In this document: positions 11,700-23,687 of the stretch, in pieces
Layout: each line of letters starts with the position of its first letter
How positions within the stretch are numbered: the stretch's first letter is position 1
Origin: Bipolaris cookei
Lineage: Eukaryota; Ascomycota; Dothideomycetes; Pleosporales; Pleosporaceae
DNA length: 64,000 bases
Reading direction: 5' to 3'
Assembly: GCA_002286855.1 (NCBI GenBank)
Contig: NRSV01000016.1
Location: 378,008 to 442,007 of the forward strand
Notes under the pieces: model-generated
Database searches by the model: none
Told to the model about the DNA's origin: nothing
The model's input: the letters and a program-made list of their open reading frames with translations, nothing else
Made by a program: the position numbers and the translations under genes

Positions 11700-12128
11700 G
11701 TAAAAGGACCACCTATATAAATCCCTTGTATTTTTCTTTGACTCAATGTCTCTTTACAAGGCAGCAATGATCACGCCCACGTCCATAAACGAAAACAACT
11801 TCAAACAACATGATCTGTTACCAGCCTCAAACGTGTTATAAAACACACGTCCAAGTGCTACATTTCCTTGATCGCATTTTACATGCAATCCCCCAACAAA
11901 GAGAACCAGGGGACGCCATTTTGTTAGACTACTCAGCAATACCATCGTAACTATCCTTCGAAAACACAATGTTCTATTCCTCCAGGAATTGACAAAGGAA
12001 AACAAAGTGAGTGTCTCGATTCGAAAACCATGAAAACATATTCTGAATTTGTCGTCTTAGCAATCTGATATGGATACGTGCTGAGAGTGGTTGGTCACTT
12101 ACAAGAAGACCGTTAAGACACACCTCAA
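11700..12128. other. Intergenic between convergent genes
   Basis: About 430 bp of 3' flanks of the rhomboid gene and the AT-hook gene. AT-richer than its neighbours and without a coding signal. Confidence 0.5.
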
Positions 12129-14518
12129 TCAGCTTTTTCGAAAGGGATTAGCTATCTCCTGCTCGTCATCTATCTTGGGAGTCGGCTCGTCTTTTGCGTA
12201 GTCGTTAGGTAGAAATGTGGGGTTTGGTAGACCTTCTGGTGTCCATGATCGGTCTTGGGAGCAGGCTGGAGCTACGGGCTCTTCTTCTTTCTGCTTTTCT
12301 TCTTCCTCCTTCTGCACCCCTTCATCTTTCTTCTCTTCTGCTACCTTTTCTTCGGTTTCTTTCTTCTGATCATCCTCAACCCTCGCCTCCGTTTCCACTG
12401 TCACTACTTCTTTTTCCTGCTCTTCTTGTTCTATCTTATGCTCCTCTTCTTGCCCGACCTTCGCCTCATCTTCGACAATGGTCTTGTTCTCCGCTAGTAC
12501 CTCCTCTTTCTCTGCGATTTCCTCTTTTTCTCCATTGTGTTCTTCAACTTTTTTTTCTTCCTCAATATTATGTTCTTGCTCATCCATGTTCTCTGGTTGT
12601 ACCGAACCCTCTTCTACAATAGTTCTCTCCTCTTTGTCCTCCACTCCGCCATCCGAACTATCCTGTATAATCACCCCAAACAATGCGCTCTTGCGTGGAA
12701 GAGGCTTCTTCCGCTTTATATTCTCTTTGTCCTCGTCAGTATCTTCACCAACAAGCTCCTCAGAACGTCCGCTCTTCCTTGGCCGACCTCGCTTCTTGGG
12801 CACCTGGCCCTTTGCCTTCATCTTCGCTGCTTTTGCTGCCTTCTTCTTCGCAGCAAGCGAATAGTCCTCGTCTTCATCTGAACCTTCTTTCTTCCAAGCG
12901 CGTCCCTTGCCCTTAAAGTGTTTCGGTTTGGCGGGCTCTGATTCAGCCTTTTCTTGTAGCAGCGCCATGGCTTCTTCGTCCAGTGAGGCTAGTAGCGCAT
13001 CGTCAACATTCCTGCTAAACGAAGCGACGGATAGTCTTCTGCTCTGTATGACAGGAGACGACATAGTCTCTTGGTCATGGAAATCAACGTTACCTGGCTC
13101 TACATCCTCAAACAATTGTGAATCATGGTAGTAAGGCCTCTGTTGAGCAGGCTTGCGAGTGCGCAGGCCGCGTCGGGTTGAGCCCGGTGCGCTTGTCGAA
13201 GCAGGTGAAGCAGTAGCAGAATCTGGATCGCCATTTGATTTGGGTGTAGCGTCTGTATGAATAGAAATTCTCGGCTGGGTACCCTTGCCAAACGTGCTGG
13301 GTGTCGCTTGCGAAGAAGCATTGGCCTCACCAACGTCTTCTATCACAGTTTCCTCCGACTTTGACTTATTAGTAACAAATCGACAGTGTTAGAATAAAAC
13401 GTACAAGTTCCTGCTTCTTAGGTGTCTTCCTTGTGCTGAGCTTGAGGATATGACTCTTCTTGTGCGGATTTGCAACTGGTGCTGTGACTGGAGATCTCAG
13501 AGCTGCAAACTATTTAGCCATTTTTCCAGAGCATAAAAATCAAAATAAACGGAATCTGAAAGTCCGCAGTCATAGAAGAGCGGTGGTTGAGGGTCCGAGG
13601 TGAATAGGCGACAGCGCATTGCAATGTGGGGTACGAAGTTTCACACATGGTTTTGTGCAACACATACCAGAACGGACAGGCAACGGAGACGCGATTGTGG
13701 ACTTCGTAACTTCATCGATCGTGATATCCATAGAATCGTCGAGCTCATCCTCAGGCGAGATGGTTTCTTCCGACTACACGCGCATTAGTGAATGAAAGTG
13801 AGGTGCATATTCACACTCACAATAGGCTTCTTCCTAGCCTTACGATTTGAAGTCTTGCGTTTGCAATTCATAGTAATGGTAATGGTAGGAGCCGCGGGTG
13901 CTGCAGTCTCAGCTCCCGGTGTTGAGGTTTCAGGGTCTTTGGCAGCGTCATCGCTATCACTCGCTGATGCGATTATCTCCTCCGACTGACAAAATTAGCA
14001 ATTTTGAGCATTGTGCGTGGATAATACGTACAAGTGGCTTCTTTCGCGCCTTTCGCTTCTTCTTGGCAGAGGGACTTGAGTCTTCTAGATTGCCAGCCTT
14101 GGACGGCGTTGCGGTTCCAGCCGAACGCAGTTGTCCATTGCCATTCATGACTGCTGATTTCCTAGGACGGCCAACCTGACCACGTGGTTTGGTGGGTTGA
14201 GGTCTAGCTTTGGCTGGCTGACCATTTTCGTCCTGGTGTTGTTAGCAAACATCAAAAAAATGAACTCGATGATGAAATTTGACGCACACTCGAATCAGAC
14301 TCTTCAAAAATGCGCAAAGTCGTATAGTACAGTGAGAGACCGCTGGCATGTTGATTCGACTGCCTCCAGTCATCGTAGGGAAGGCGAGTGTCGGGATTTG
14401 CTTCTTTCCAGGCCTCGTACTCCTCGAAGCCATGATTGTCCATCCACGATGAGGACTGGGCATCGCGAGATTTACGAGTACCCTTCTTGCCAGAAGCCAA
14501 ATGACCGTTGGGCGCCAT
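12129..14518 (-). CDS. Uncharacterised AT-hook, highly charged nuclear protein
   Basis: I do not recognise the family. Six exons (14518-14288, 14232-14032, 13985-13821, 13773-13668, 13502-13405, 13364-12129) give 678 residues. Two AT-hook-like cores are visible: VGRPRKS in exon 2 and KKRGRPRKSGR in exon 6, suggesting binding to AT-rich DNA. Basic clusters (AKKKRKARKKP, NIKRKKPLPRK) look like nuclear signals. Residues roughly 520-640 are an almost uninterrupted Glu/Lys/Val stretch likely to be a long charged helix or disordered. Exon 6 also has RRGLRTRKPAQQRPYYHD, a block with aromatic residues that looks more conserved than the rest. Exons 2 and 3 both end in KARKKP plus one residue, and the next exon begins SEE each time. 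A chromatin or chromosome-associated role is an inference from composition. Confidence 0.75.
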
Positions 14519-16351
14519 GATGATGCGGAGAAAAAAAGTCCGAGAGATAGTAGAGGTTGGGCGACAATAGAAAACTGCAAGGACAGACTAAGGAAAGTTG
14601 GTGGGAATGAGTGGCGCTGAGCAAAAAATCGCAGTAAGAAATCCGGGCGACTGAAAGTATGAAATGAGCGCGCGCGGGTTTGCGCGCGCAATTGATGAAT
14701 GTGGAGTGGAAAGTCGGTGTCGTGAAGAAAGAAAGTCCAGGTCCCAAGTCCCATCCGAGATGATCCACGCCTCGTGGCACGTTAGCTCAAAACCAACAAC
14801 TGTCGCCGGGGGGGGCGCGAGAAAACAAGTAGCAGAACTTAGCTACTCAGAAGAAAGCAAATGACGTCAATGGAAATTTAGGTTGAGCTGATTCGCATCA
14901 GGCATGGCAAGCTGGACGAGGGAGTGGAATTGTAACGGAGAGAAGGGTCCACGTACAAGGGAAAAGGCAATGCGCTAATAACAACCTCCAATTTCAGCTC
15001 GGCCACCTATCGAATCGAGGCATATCATCGCCTCCGGATCCACTCCTTGTGGTGAGACAGTGCAAACGCCAGGCACCCTGTTTGTATCTTTCGATAATGT
15101 GGCTTTCTGGGGCTAGCCCCTAAAGTCGCATTCTAGCTGCATTATGGTAAGAATAGTTCTGACTTATTGATAAGGAAGCATGCATCCTCCCCCGTATTCT
15201 AGAACTGCATCTTACAGCATCTAGCATGTCTTCAACCTGTTATCTCACGTCTATAAAATACTAACTTTTTTTTCCAGTTCATGGTGGCTGTTGTGTTCAC
15301 AACAACTATCATTCTTCGGTGATGCACTCGCACAACCATTGCCCTTCATTTACTTGCTACTTAAACTCTATTAAATTGGTTCAGCTACGACAACGCGCAG
15401 CTGAATGTAGTCGGACTGGGTGTTACACTTTTCATGATTTTTGCTTACCACTTTTCCATGATACTCTGTCGTCTTCGTTTGTTCTCTTTGACCCAGCAGG
15501 CATCCTGGCAGCTCTGCAAGTCACCACTTCTCCTAATTTTGCCTTGACCGTTGAGATGATCGACAGATGATACACGTGAACACTGAACAAACACACAAGG
15601 GCACAGTCCACGTAAACACCACTCAACTTCCAACATATCCGTAGATCGTCAGCACCTAAACATGAAACCCTGCAAACACACACGTAAGTACAGTCACCCC
15701 ACCTGTCCGAAGTCTCCGCATCCATGGCCAGACTGGCCTTGAAACAGCACATAAAGAAAGTCACTCATCACGAGATTCACTCTCAAGAGCCTAATAAATA
15801 TGTTCAATCCAATGTTCTCATAACGCACCCCGACGTAATCAAAAATAAGTTATACGTGAAAACCAGCCAAACACACACAAAAAGGGGGGCACCACGGCGC
15901 GAAATGCAAACATGGGTATACAGGGTCCACAAAGTCTCTCCAACGTTTCTCTTTCTCCCAGTCTAGTAAGACAAAAAAAGCGCCCAGCTGGACCAGCAAC
16001 GAAGCCAGGTCCCCGTCAGCTTTGTGAAAATATGTAAGGAAAAAAGACGCACAGACACACAGGGACGGGGAAAGCAACAACGCCCAGAATAAGATGATGA
16101 TACCACGAGATTGAAAAAAAAAACAATGACATAACCCGTAATGAGTCCCCAAATTTTGTCGTCATCGGAAGAAACAGCAAGAACAAAACTTTCTCGGTTG
16201 ATTAAAGTAAATGATTGCGAAAGAAAACGCATGAACTCTTATCCCTCAGAGTCATTGCAGCATTTTTAGAAAAAAAAACCTGTAAGAGATGGCCAGATGA
16301 GACTGGAATTCCTATCAAGCCAACGAAGTTGTTAGAGACTTATTATTGCTC
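14519..16351. other. Intergenic: AT-hook gene promoter and SPT7 3' flank
   Basis: About 1.8 kb between two minus-strand genes. Open frames up to 110 codons exist on both strands, but none resembles a family or has a plausible structure. The 15.7-16.3 kb part is AT-rich with A-runs and is probably the SPT7 3' UTR. Confidence 0.5.
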
Positions 16352-19300
16352 CTAGAATGACTCCGGTGGACTCGGCATCCCATGTGCGCTGCCATCTTCC
16401 TTTTCTGGCTCTTGCAGGTTGTGGTTATCTCTCTGCACTGGTTCAAGTTTTAATTTACCAATAGGCTTCCCAATGCCTTTCATGTAACTACCCTGGTCAT
16501 TGCCATTCTCATCCTTTTCTTCATCAAGCTTGCGCTTCTTACGCGCCATCTGTTGCTGCTCTCTAAGCGGACGCTTGCGAGGACTCGAAATCTTGCCAGT
16601 AGGTGGCAAACGAGGCTTGGGAAAGCGTTGCTTGGGCGGAAGATCGTCATCTTCAACAAGGGGTTGGCTGTTGTTGTCATGAAGCTTGCTATAAAGCCAT
16701 CTCTGGAGAAGTCCGATCTGGTGCTCCGCTGTCTGAAGGGTAATGGGTTCGAATTTGGGTGGCTCAGGCATGATGACACCAGTGGTAGCAACGTTGCTGT
16801 TATGGTTAGCAGAATCAGAATATGAATACACAGTAGTGCATACCTGTTGTCCTGTCTAGCGTAGGCATTGTGTACCCTGTTCTGGAGCAGGTGCAATGGT
16901 ACGCTGGCAGTAAGTCCAAATTCGACATCAAGGCCGAGTTCCTTGAATCCAAAGAAGTCCTCGCCAATGTCTTCGGCAAAGTCACCTCCCACAAACTGTT
17001 CGCTGCCATCATTGAAAGCACCAGCGCCGTCAGCGCCAGCATTCTCGATTGCTGGTCGCAAAAGCTCAGCATAGTATGACCGCATTCTGTCGTGCATGCC
17101 GGCCAGTTTCGTTCCGAGTCTTTCGACGTCGTCCTTGACGTAAGCCTCCAAAGACTCCAAATCGACGCCGTTGGCATGCAAAGAGTGAAGCACAGCTTCT
17201 TCTTGTGTAAAGCGCGGAGTCCAGTTGGTAGTTTGGCCATTTGGAAGCGTGATTAGAACATCAGACTTCATCTTTGGTGTTTCACGATAGACCCCAAGAC
17301 CTGCAACAACATTGTGGAAAAACTTTGCTGCAATGTCCGTTACTGCATCCAAAGCCGAGGGCTGGAATTCTTCGAAACCAGCATGATAAAATATCTTACC
17401 AACACTTCGTTGAAGAGCAGCGCGGCAGATATAAGGAGCCATGATCGGACCATCTTCTGAGGTAACCATTGGCTCGATGTCTGCTTCCATGAATGGCTGC
17501 GGCTCATATCTTTGAAATTGATTCTGATACAACTACGAACAATCAGCGATCAACATCCCCTTATCTATTAACGGAAATCTTACCTGCGACTGAAGTTGCA
17601 TTTGTTTGACAATGCCAATCTTTGCGCAAATCTTCCTTGTCTCTTGCAGTGTATGATTGTTACTGTCAAACTTATGCACAAGTGCACTGTCTGGTGAGAC
17701 GAATTGTCCTTTTGGGAAGACGCGCATGTACTCTTCGACTTGCGGAATTACTTGACCCTCAGCGTCTTCAACCCATTGTAAACGCTCGGAAAGGTCAGGG
17801 ATAGCGCATACGGGGTCATAATAGTCTGGGATCTGACGCTCTTCTTCACCCTCAATGCCTTCGGCAAGTGATTCTCCAGCAATTGTCTGGACACCATCTT
17901 TGCCGTCAAGTGCGGTGGCTGCTCCGTTTGCAGACTCCTCTTCGATGGCTTGCTTTTTGTGTCGTAACCATCTCCGCATACCGGCTTTTGTGCGCAGGAT
18001 GGCTGGCTCATCGGGTTGGAGATGGTCATCGCGGAAGAGTCGATGTCTTTCTGATGCTATGATAGCTCGGTCTTTCTTCGTTACTTGTTTCCATGTTTTG
18101 TACTCCAAGTCATCCAAGTCGGCATCCTCGTCCAAAGCATCGCTAACTGAGACACCAGTGCCATCAACCTCCGAGATATCTGCTTGACTGCCATTGATGC
18201 CATTTTTTGAGATACTGTTTGGTCCCAATGGGGTTGCTGTGCCGGGTGGGGGTGTTGAGAAACCATTCACGCTGCCTTCCATTTCCGAGTCTGCCCGTAA
18301 GAACTCATTCTTCAGGTTGGAGACTGCGTTGTTCAAGGATGGAACTGGTGGTTTTGTTTCGGGTCCTGGTGTGTCCTCCAGGCCTGCTGGGTGAGCTTTC
18401 CTTGTCGTGCTTGAGCCTTTGCCTCCTTTACTTGGAGCCTTTCTGCCCCGCGAAGCCATAATAGGCTCTTCGTCTTCACTGTCGTCTGCGCCATCTGCAT
18501 CAGCGTCCCCATTGCGCATTCTCCTCTCTTCCGCCTCAACCTCTGCACGATCGCGGACGGTGATATCTGGAATGAGTGGCACAAGCTTCTCAGTCTCTTT
18601 CTTCATGTGTAGAGCCTTCTTGCGCAGAAAATGGCTTGGGTCTGCATTGTACTTTAAGCAATTTGACCAGATGAGCATGAGATCATCAACGAACTCCTTC
18701 TTGGACTTGTATTGCAGTTGTTTGAGCTTCTTCATCATGGTGCCGATATCCATCGGATGCTTGATGACGTTGTAGTAGTCGGGGGCTTCCCGCTTGTTGA
18801 CACGCTGAAGGAATGGGTGGGCGTGCTCATTGGCTTTGAGCTCCATAAGAACCTTCTCTGTGCTCTCGTATAGCTCCTCCTGGCCAACACGGTCCTCGTT
18901 GGCCCATTTGCTCCTGTTCTTACGGACTTCGCTGATGAGACTACGCAGCTGCGCGTCCGTCGCATGGACGCGGTCTCTTTGGGCATCAATACGTGAGATG
19001 AGGTGCTTGAGGGTAAGGCTAGACGCGCCAAGGTTGGTGGTGCTCAAGGTCCCCTGCTGGGGGGCAGCAGCGGCAGCGGCAGCTGGAGCATTGGCAGCCG
19101 CGCCAGAAGTTTCTGCTTCTACCTGTCGGTCGAGTTCATCAAGTTTTTGTTGCTCCAGCATCGCGTCCCTGTCGCTCTCGAGGGTGTAAAAAAGGGTGTG
19201 GAAGCTACGCTTGGCGGCATCCTCGGCGGCCTTCTTGTCCTGTTGCAATTTCTTTCGCACATCGTCTGATGAATTTGCATGGTCTGAAGAAGGTGTGCCT

Positions 19301-19869
19301 GTCCGGTCGTGGCCGGATTTATTCGATGTGGATGGGACGCGGAGGAGGCTTGGCGTGCTGGGAGTGGTGGCGGCAGCAACAGCAGCGGCAGCAGCACCAT
19401 TGGTCGCGCTTTTGGATTGCAGCGGTGAGGTCTGACTGTCTTCTTCGTCATACTCATCGTCGTCATCGCCGTAGTCGTCTTCGTCAATTGCGCGGGTGGG
19501 CTTCCTGGGCGTGATAGCCGGGCGCGCGTCATGCGCCGCCGGCACATCATCGGATGACGGCCCCAGCGCATTATCTAGAGCATCAACAGCATCGCCCTCG
19601 AATGTCCCTCCGAGTACGGCTGTCAGACGCGCTTCGGTGCGCCGATAGTGGTCTCGCCAGCGCGTGGCTCGGGGGTCCTCCTCGGTCGTGATGTCTCCCC
19701 CGTCCCCTAGGTGGTTCGCGTTGGAGGCGTTTGACATGGCCTCATCATTCAGCGGCGCATTGGGGGTGCGCAAGTGAGTCGCGTTGGGGGGCTGATGCGG
19801 GAAGCGGGCATGGCTTGGGCGGTCTCGCGAGGATGGCGGACATGATGATGATGATGCAGCGAGGGACAT
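16352..19869 (-). CDS. SPT7: SAGA complex bromodomain subunit Spt7
   Basis: Spt7 is a core scaffold of the SAGA histone acetyltransferase co-activator in the nucleus. Exons 19869-17584, 17532-16844 and 16796-16352 give 1139 residues. The N-terminus is disordered, with an acidic run (about 130-145) and Ala tracts. A bromodomain lies at about 335-425, with HPMDIGTMMKKLK and the acetyl-lysine-binding Asn in CLKYNADP near residue 408. A second conserved block beginning MAPYICRAALQRSVGKIFYH at 793 is the histone fold that pairs with Taf10-like partners. The tail is Lys/Pro-rich. ATG 19869 is chosen as a start giving a Ser/Ala-rich leader; the ATG at 19917 in the same frame is possible. The extended N-terminal region lacks close motif support, but the bromodomain plus histone fold combination is diagnostic. 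Confidence 0.9.
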
Positions 19870-20849
19870 AGTCGTCGTCGTCGGTTGTGGGGGGGTCTTG
19901 GCAGTTCGCGGCCTCACGGGGATGGCCCGCCTTCAGGGCGACGTCCAACCTGGTGTAGGTGTCGCGACGCGATAAAATCAAGCATGGAAGGAAGGTCTAC
20001 GTCGAGCGAGTGGATTTCTGATGGCTGCGAGATGAAAGATGTGGTGTGGGCGCGCCTATTGATGGCCGAAGATGCGGCTCGTGAGTTTGGCGTCGTTGTC
20101 TTAAGCAGGTGGTCCAACTGTCCAGTCTGGCTAGGTAGGCACGCCTTAGCTCCGTTAGCGATGCTCCCGCCGCGAGCCCCATGCTTCACCCACGCCCCAA
20201 TATCAAACTGCCTCTGCCACCACATTTCCCCAACAATGACACTTACTGGCGCGCAAATTCTTTCGATTGCACATGCAAGGCCTTTGCATGGCGGTTACTT
20301 ATTTTTATCCAGTCGGCAAAAAGCGATTGAGCGTGCTGGTCGGCACTAGCATTCAGGGCGCAACCATGGTAACTCTGTGTCTGCTACGTCAAATGCATCG
20401 TATTTCTACCGAATGCCAGGCATGCAACTGCTGGCCATGCTACACGCCATGCCCAAAGGACTGCTGAAGTGGCTGTGCGGAGGAGGCGTGGTAATGCGAA
20501 CACGTTCAGGCCCTGTAGAGCGCCGCCTTGTCATACATACATAGCAGCGCCCCTGCAACTGCAGGACTACTTGAGGCCATTCAGCTAGGTCCATGCATGT
20601 ATCCTCGAATTGAGACCAGCCCAGCACAGAGTACCCCAGGTTTGCTGATTTTCACAGGTTCCACACGTGATCGACAGTAACATTGCCTAACCGGGCCTAG
20701 CCCATCCGGCCACGGCCAGGTTCGCCAGATGCCAGCTTGTGACAAGAACGTTGCAGTTCCGCGCTGCGCCCGAGTCTGACAGTTGTTTTCCCGTACCGTA
20801 AGCATGAAGTCACCCATCCGGACCTCCTAACCCACTTCAATAGCCCATA
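19870..20849. promoter_or_regulatory. Divergent promoter region SPT7 / VanZ-like gene
   Basis: About 980 bp between opposed starts. Several overlapping open frames are shadows without family resemblance. No repeat or RNA gene is seen. Confidence 0.45.
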
Positions 20850-21722
20850 ATGCGGATACGGAAGCCCTTTGCTGGTACGTAGCTTCTGACGCTGCAGAGC
20901 CAGCGAGCTTTGAACACCTTTCCGAGAACAGCGCATATGCGTGAGCAGTAGACGGGCATGTTCTGACCGTCCCATTGTCCATGCTGTTCGCCTGAATTCC
21001 CTCTCTCGACAGCTACATAGTGCCATGCTAACATCCCCAAAGGTGCCTTTATTGGCCTCATCTTCATCAGCGCAGCCGCGGGCTTTTCACCACCAGACTA
21101 CAAAATCCCCACGTACAAGCAGTCGGATAAAGCGCTCCACTTCACAGCCTTCTTCTTGCTGACCCTATGCTTCTACTGGATTCTCGAGACAAACAGGAGA
21201 AAGGTGGTGCAGCTAACCTTTACGGTCTGTACGCTCGGTCTGGGATTTGCTAGTGAGGTCATCCAGGGCTTGTTGCCTGTAAGTTTACTCTGTATTTATA
21301 CAAGGCTGCCGGAGTTGCCGAGAGCAGCAGTGCGTAGATAGATACTGCAGGGCGATTTTAAGCGAGGAAGATGACGAACAAAGCTAACTCACGTCCAGAT
21401 ACATCGCGACTTCGACTACTATGACATCGTAGCCAATGTCCTTGGCTCTCTCCTCGCACTAGGCATTTGCAATTGGTACCATAAGCGCATGCTCGAGCGC
21501 AAACGAGCTGCACGCGGATACACTGCAGTTGCTGGAGACGAGGAGAGAGATATTGAGTTGGGAGAGAATGTCGAAGGACAAGAGTCGGGCATTGTCAGAC
21601 CCACGGTAGAGGAAGAACTCGATCGATGGGATGAGAATGCCGAAGATTGGGAGACGACGGAGCCTGAAGCCACCAATGGGAGGAAGAGTTTGGACGACGA
21701 CGGAAAGAAACGGAGTGACTGA
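20850..21722 (+). CDS. VanZ-like family integral membrane protein
   Basis: Exons 20850-20874, 21043-21278 and 21399-21722 give 194 residues. The protein opens with a short basic segment and then alternates hydrophobic helices: AFIGLIFISAAAGF, the helix around FTAFFLLTLCFYWIL, one around VCTLGLGFASEVIQG, and a last helix around IVANVLGSLLALGI. The conserved VanZ pattern is present: KALHF before helix two, then E..QGLLP, then RDFDYYDIVANVLG. The last 85 residues are hydrophilic, acidic and probably cytosolic. The biochemical role of fungal VanZ-like proteins is not known to me; bacterial VanZ lowers teicoplanin sensitivity. The first exon is only 25 nt, which makes the start slightly uncertain, though the joined frame gives a natural N-terminus. 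Confidence 0.8.
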
Positions 21723-22203
21723 GGCCGAAACTGATATGATACATGCGGATCTTATCATCGCTGGTGGGGTGGGAGGAAAGATGCTCTTGGTATTGCAGCA
21801 ATTCATATTCCTCTTGTATGCCACGTATATTGCATACTTGACGTCACCTTATTTTGCGCAATGCACCAGGCAAGAGTTCCTTTCTCTATAACCACGAAAA
21901 GCCTTGGAACCCCGACAAAAAGACCTGCTGCCAAGTGTAGTGTCCACCCCTACCCAGCAAACACATATACATCACCAGAGTGAATAAGAAGATGGTGCAA
22001 GTCGACTTGGATATTCGTTTACAAGTTCATAGCTAGCTCTCGGTGCTCAAGCAGGCAATTCCGAGCGAGCCTTAACCATGATTCGTCATTTGGCCTGCCC
22101 TATCTTCCGTGGATTCATGCATTTTTCCAGTATGACACTCCGAAAGAACCATAAGACCCACACCAAGCGCCGTGATCAATTCTTTTCTGTACCCGTGCCC
22201 CGC
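21723..22203. other. Intergenic between convergent VanZ-like gene and RPS26
   Basis: About 480 bp of shared 3' flank. Nothing recognisable. Confidence 0.5.
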
Positions 22204-22697
22204 TTAAGCAGTGGTAGTCTTAGCAGCAGCCTGGTTGGGGTTGATCTTCTTTCCGTCCTTGTTGTACCTAACACGTGGGGGAGGAGCACGGTTGCGGCGT
22301 CCTTCGCGCGAGCGAACACTGGGCATGTTAGAACACGGGCGCATCAATTTCTCGTAGAGGCGTGACGTACCGGACAATCTTGCCGTGGATAGCGCATGAG
22401 ACGCAGTACTGGAGCTTCAGGTACATCTTGGGGACAGTGTACTCGGGGAAGACGGAGGCATCGGAGATATCACCTGGTTTTGTCAGTCTTGGATTCCCAA
22501 AATTCGCCCGCCACCTCGCTGTCTATAGGCCGTTTGGGAGACGTACGGATGGCAGCAGACTCAACCATGTTGCGGATGGTGAATCTTTTGATCGCCTTGT
22601 CCTTGGGAGTGCATCGCGAGCAGTTGGAGCAACGGATGGGCTTGACGTGGCCGCGACCCTTCTTATTACGGCCGTTGGACGCTCGCTTCTTGACCAT
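22204..22697 (-). CDS. RPS26: Small-subunit ribosomal protein eS26
   Basis: Component of the 40S subunit near the mRNA exit channel. Exons 22697-22547, 22473-22371 and 22318-22204 give 122 residues. The sequence is strongly conserved: MVKKRASNGRNKKGRG at the N-terminus, then CSNCSRC and, after the first intron, CVSCAIH, the cysteine pairs that bind zinc. The basic stretch RSREGRRNRAPPPRVRY follows, and an Ala/Thr/Lys tail (NQAAAKTTTA) ends the protein. Both introns split codons and give a continuous frame. ATG 22697 is fixed by the conserved N-terminus. Confidence 0.97.
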
Positions 22698-23687
22698 GTT
22701 GGGCTGATTCTGTCGAACTATGTAAGCGAATATCTAGGTAATCGAGGCACGGAGTGCGTACTGAAGATGTGGAATCTAAAAGTCAGCAGTGAGGTGTTGT
22801 CGTGAGAGTCGTTCCTGACGTCGGGTTCGTGAAGTCGGGATGCACGAGTGTCGAAATTCGCTTAGAGAGGTGCGGATCTAATCTTATCTCTTGGCACTGA
22901 TGGTGCTAGCCGCATGGAGCTGCACTGCCTCCCCTCGACTGTGTATCGAGGACCACCGAATCACTTTAGAGCGTGGAGGAAATGCTGTGCATAATTCTGC
23001 AGATGCATGCTGTCATTCGATAGTAGCCCCTATTTTTTTTGTCGGAGCGTAAGGTCGGAGCTTACTATCGCTGACATGTGATTGTAAGTTCCCTTTATGA
23101 TGTCCCATGTATGTATTCAACGCACGACAACTACACTTGTCAAACAAGACTGTGCAAAAATGTTGTTAAAATGAGAGGGCGGCCGTCTTGGGCTCATGGC
23201 CATTCCGTGTAAGAACACTCGACGGGTTAAATCGGGAAAGGGGAGACTGGATATGTTCCGATATGCAATCGAAAAGATAGAAGCGTTGTGATCTCACGGA
23301 GGCAGGCTTGCAGGTATGAGTCAACGCGTGAATTTTCCATGTGTAAAGGGGTGCATTTGCTTCTGTTGTGTCCACAGCCTCGCAAGAAGCCCGATCATGG
23401 AACCAATACACATGACTTGGAAGAGATTGGAGACGCGATCTTACTTGTATGGTGGCAATTCCTGTTGATGCACGAGACGTGGACACGTCAGGTGCCGCGG
23501 AAACTGGGAATGTGGTGAGTGGCGGTCTGGGCAAGGCGCTTGATCCCTTGGGATTGTTTTCGTCTAGCAGCTATACCCTGGCAACCACATCAACCTCCGT
23601 ATAGGCCGCTGGAATCCTTCTTACTGGCCCCTCCTCCGCCAACCAGGCAGAACCAGCTTTGCAGTTAACAACGCACACGACGCCGCC
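22698..23687. promoter_or_regulatory. Divergent promoter region RPS26 / CBS-PB1 gene
   Basis: About 990 bp between opposed starts. No gene is recognised; open frames here lack resemblance and overlap each other. Confidence 0.45.

Noticed and set aside
12215..12622. Hydrophobic plus-strand frames over the Glu/Lys-rich end of the AT-hook gene
   Set aside because: GAA/GAG codons read backwards give Leu/Phe/Ser; the apparent membrane protein is an artefact.
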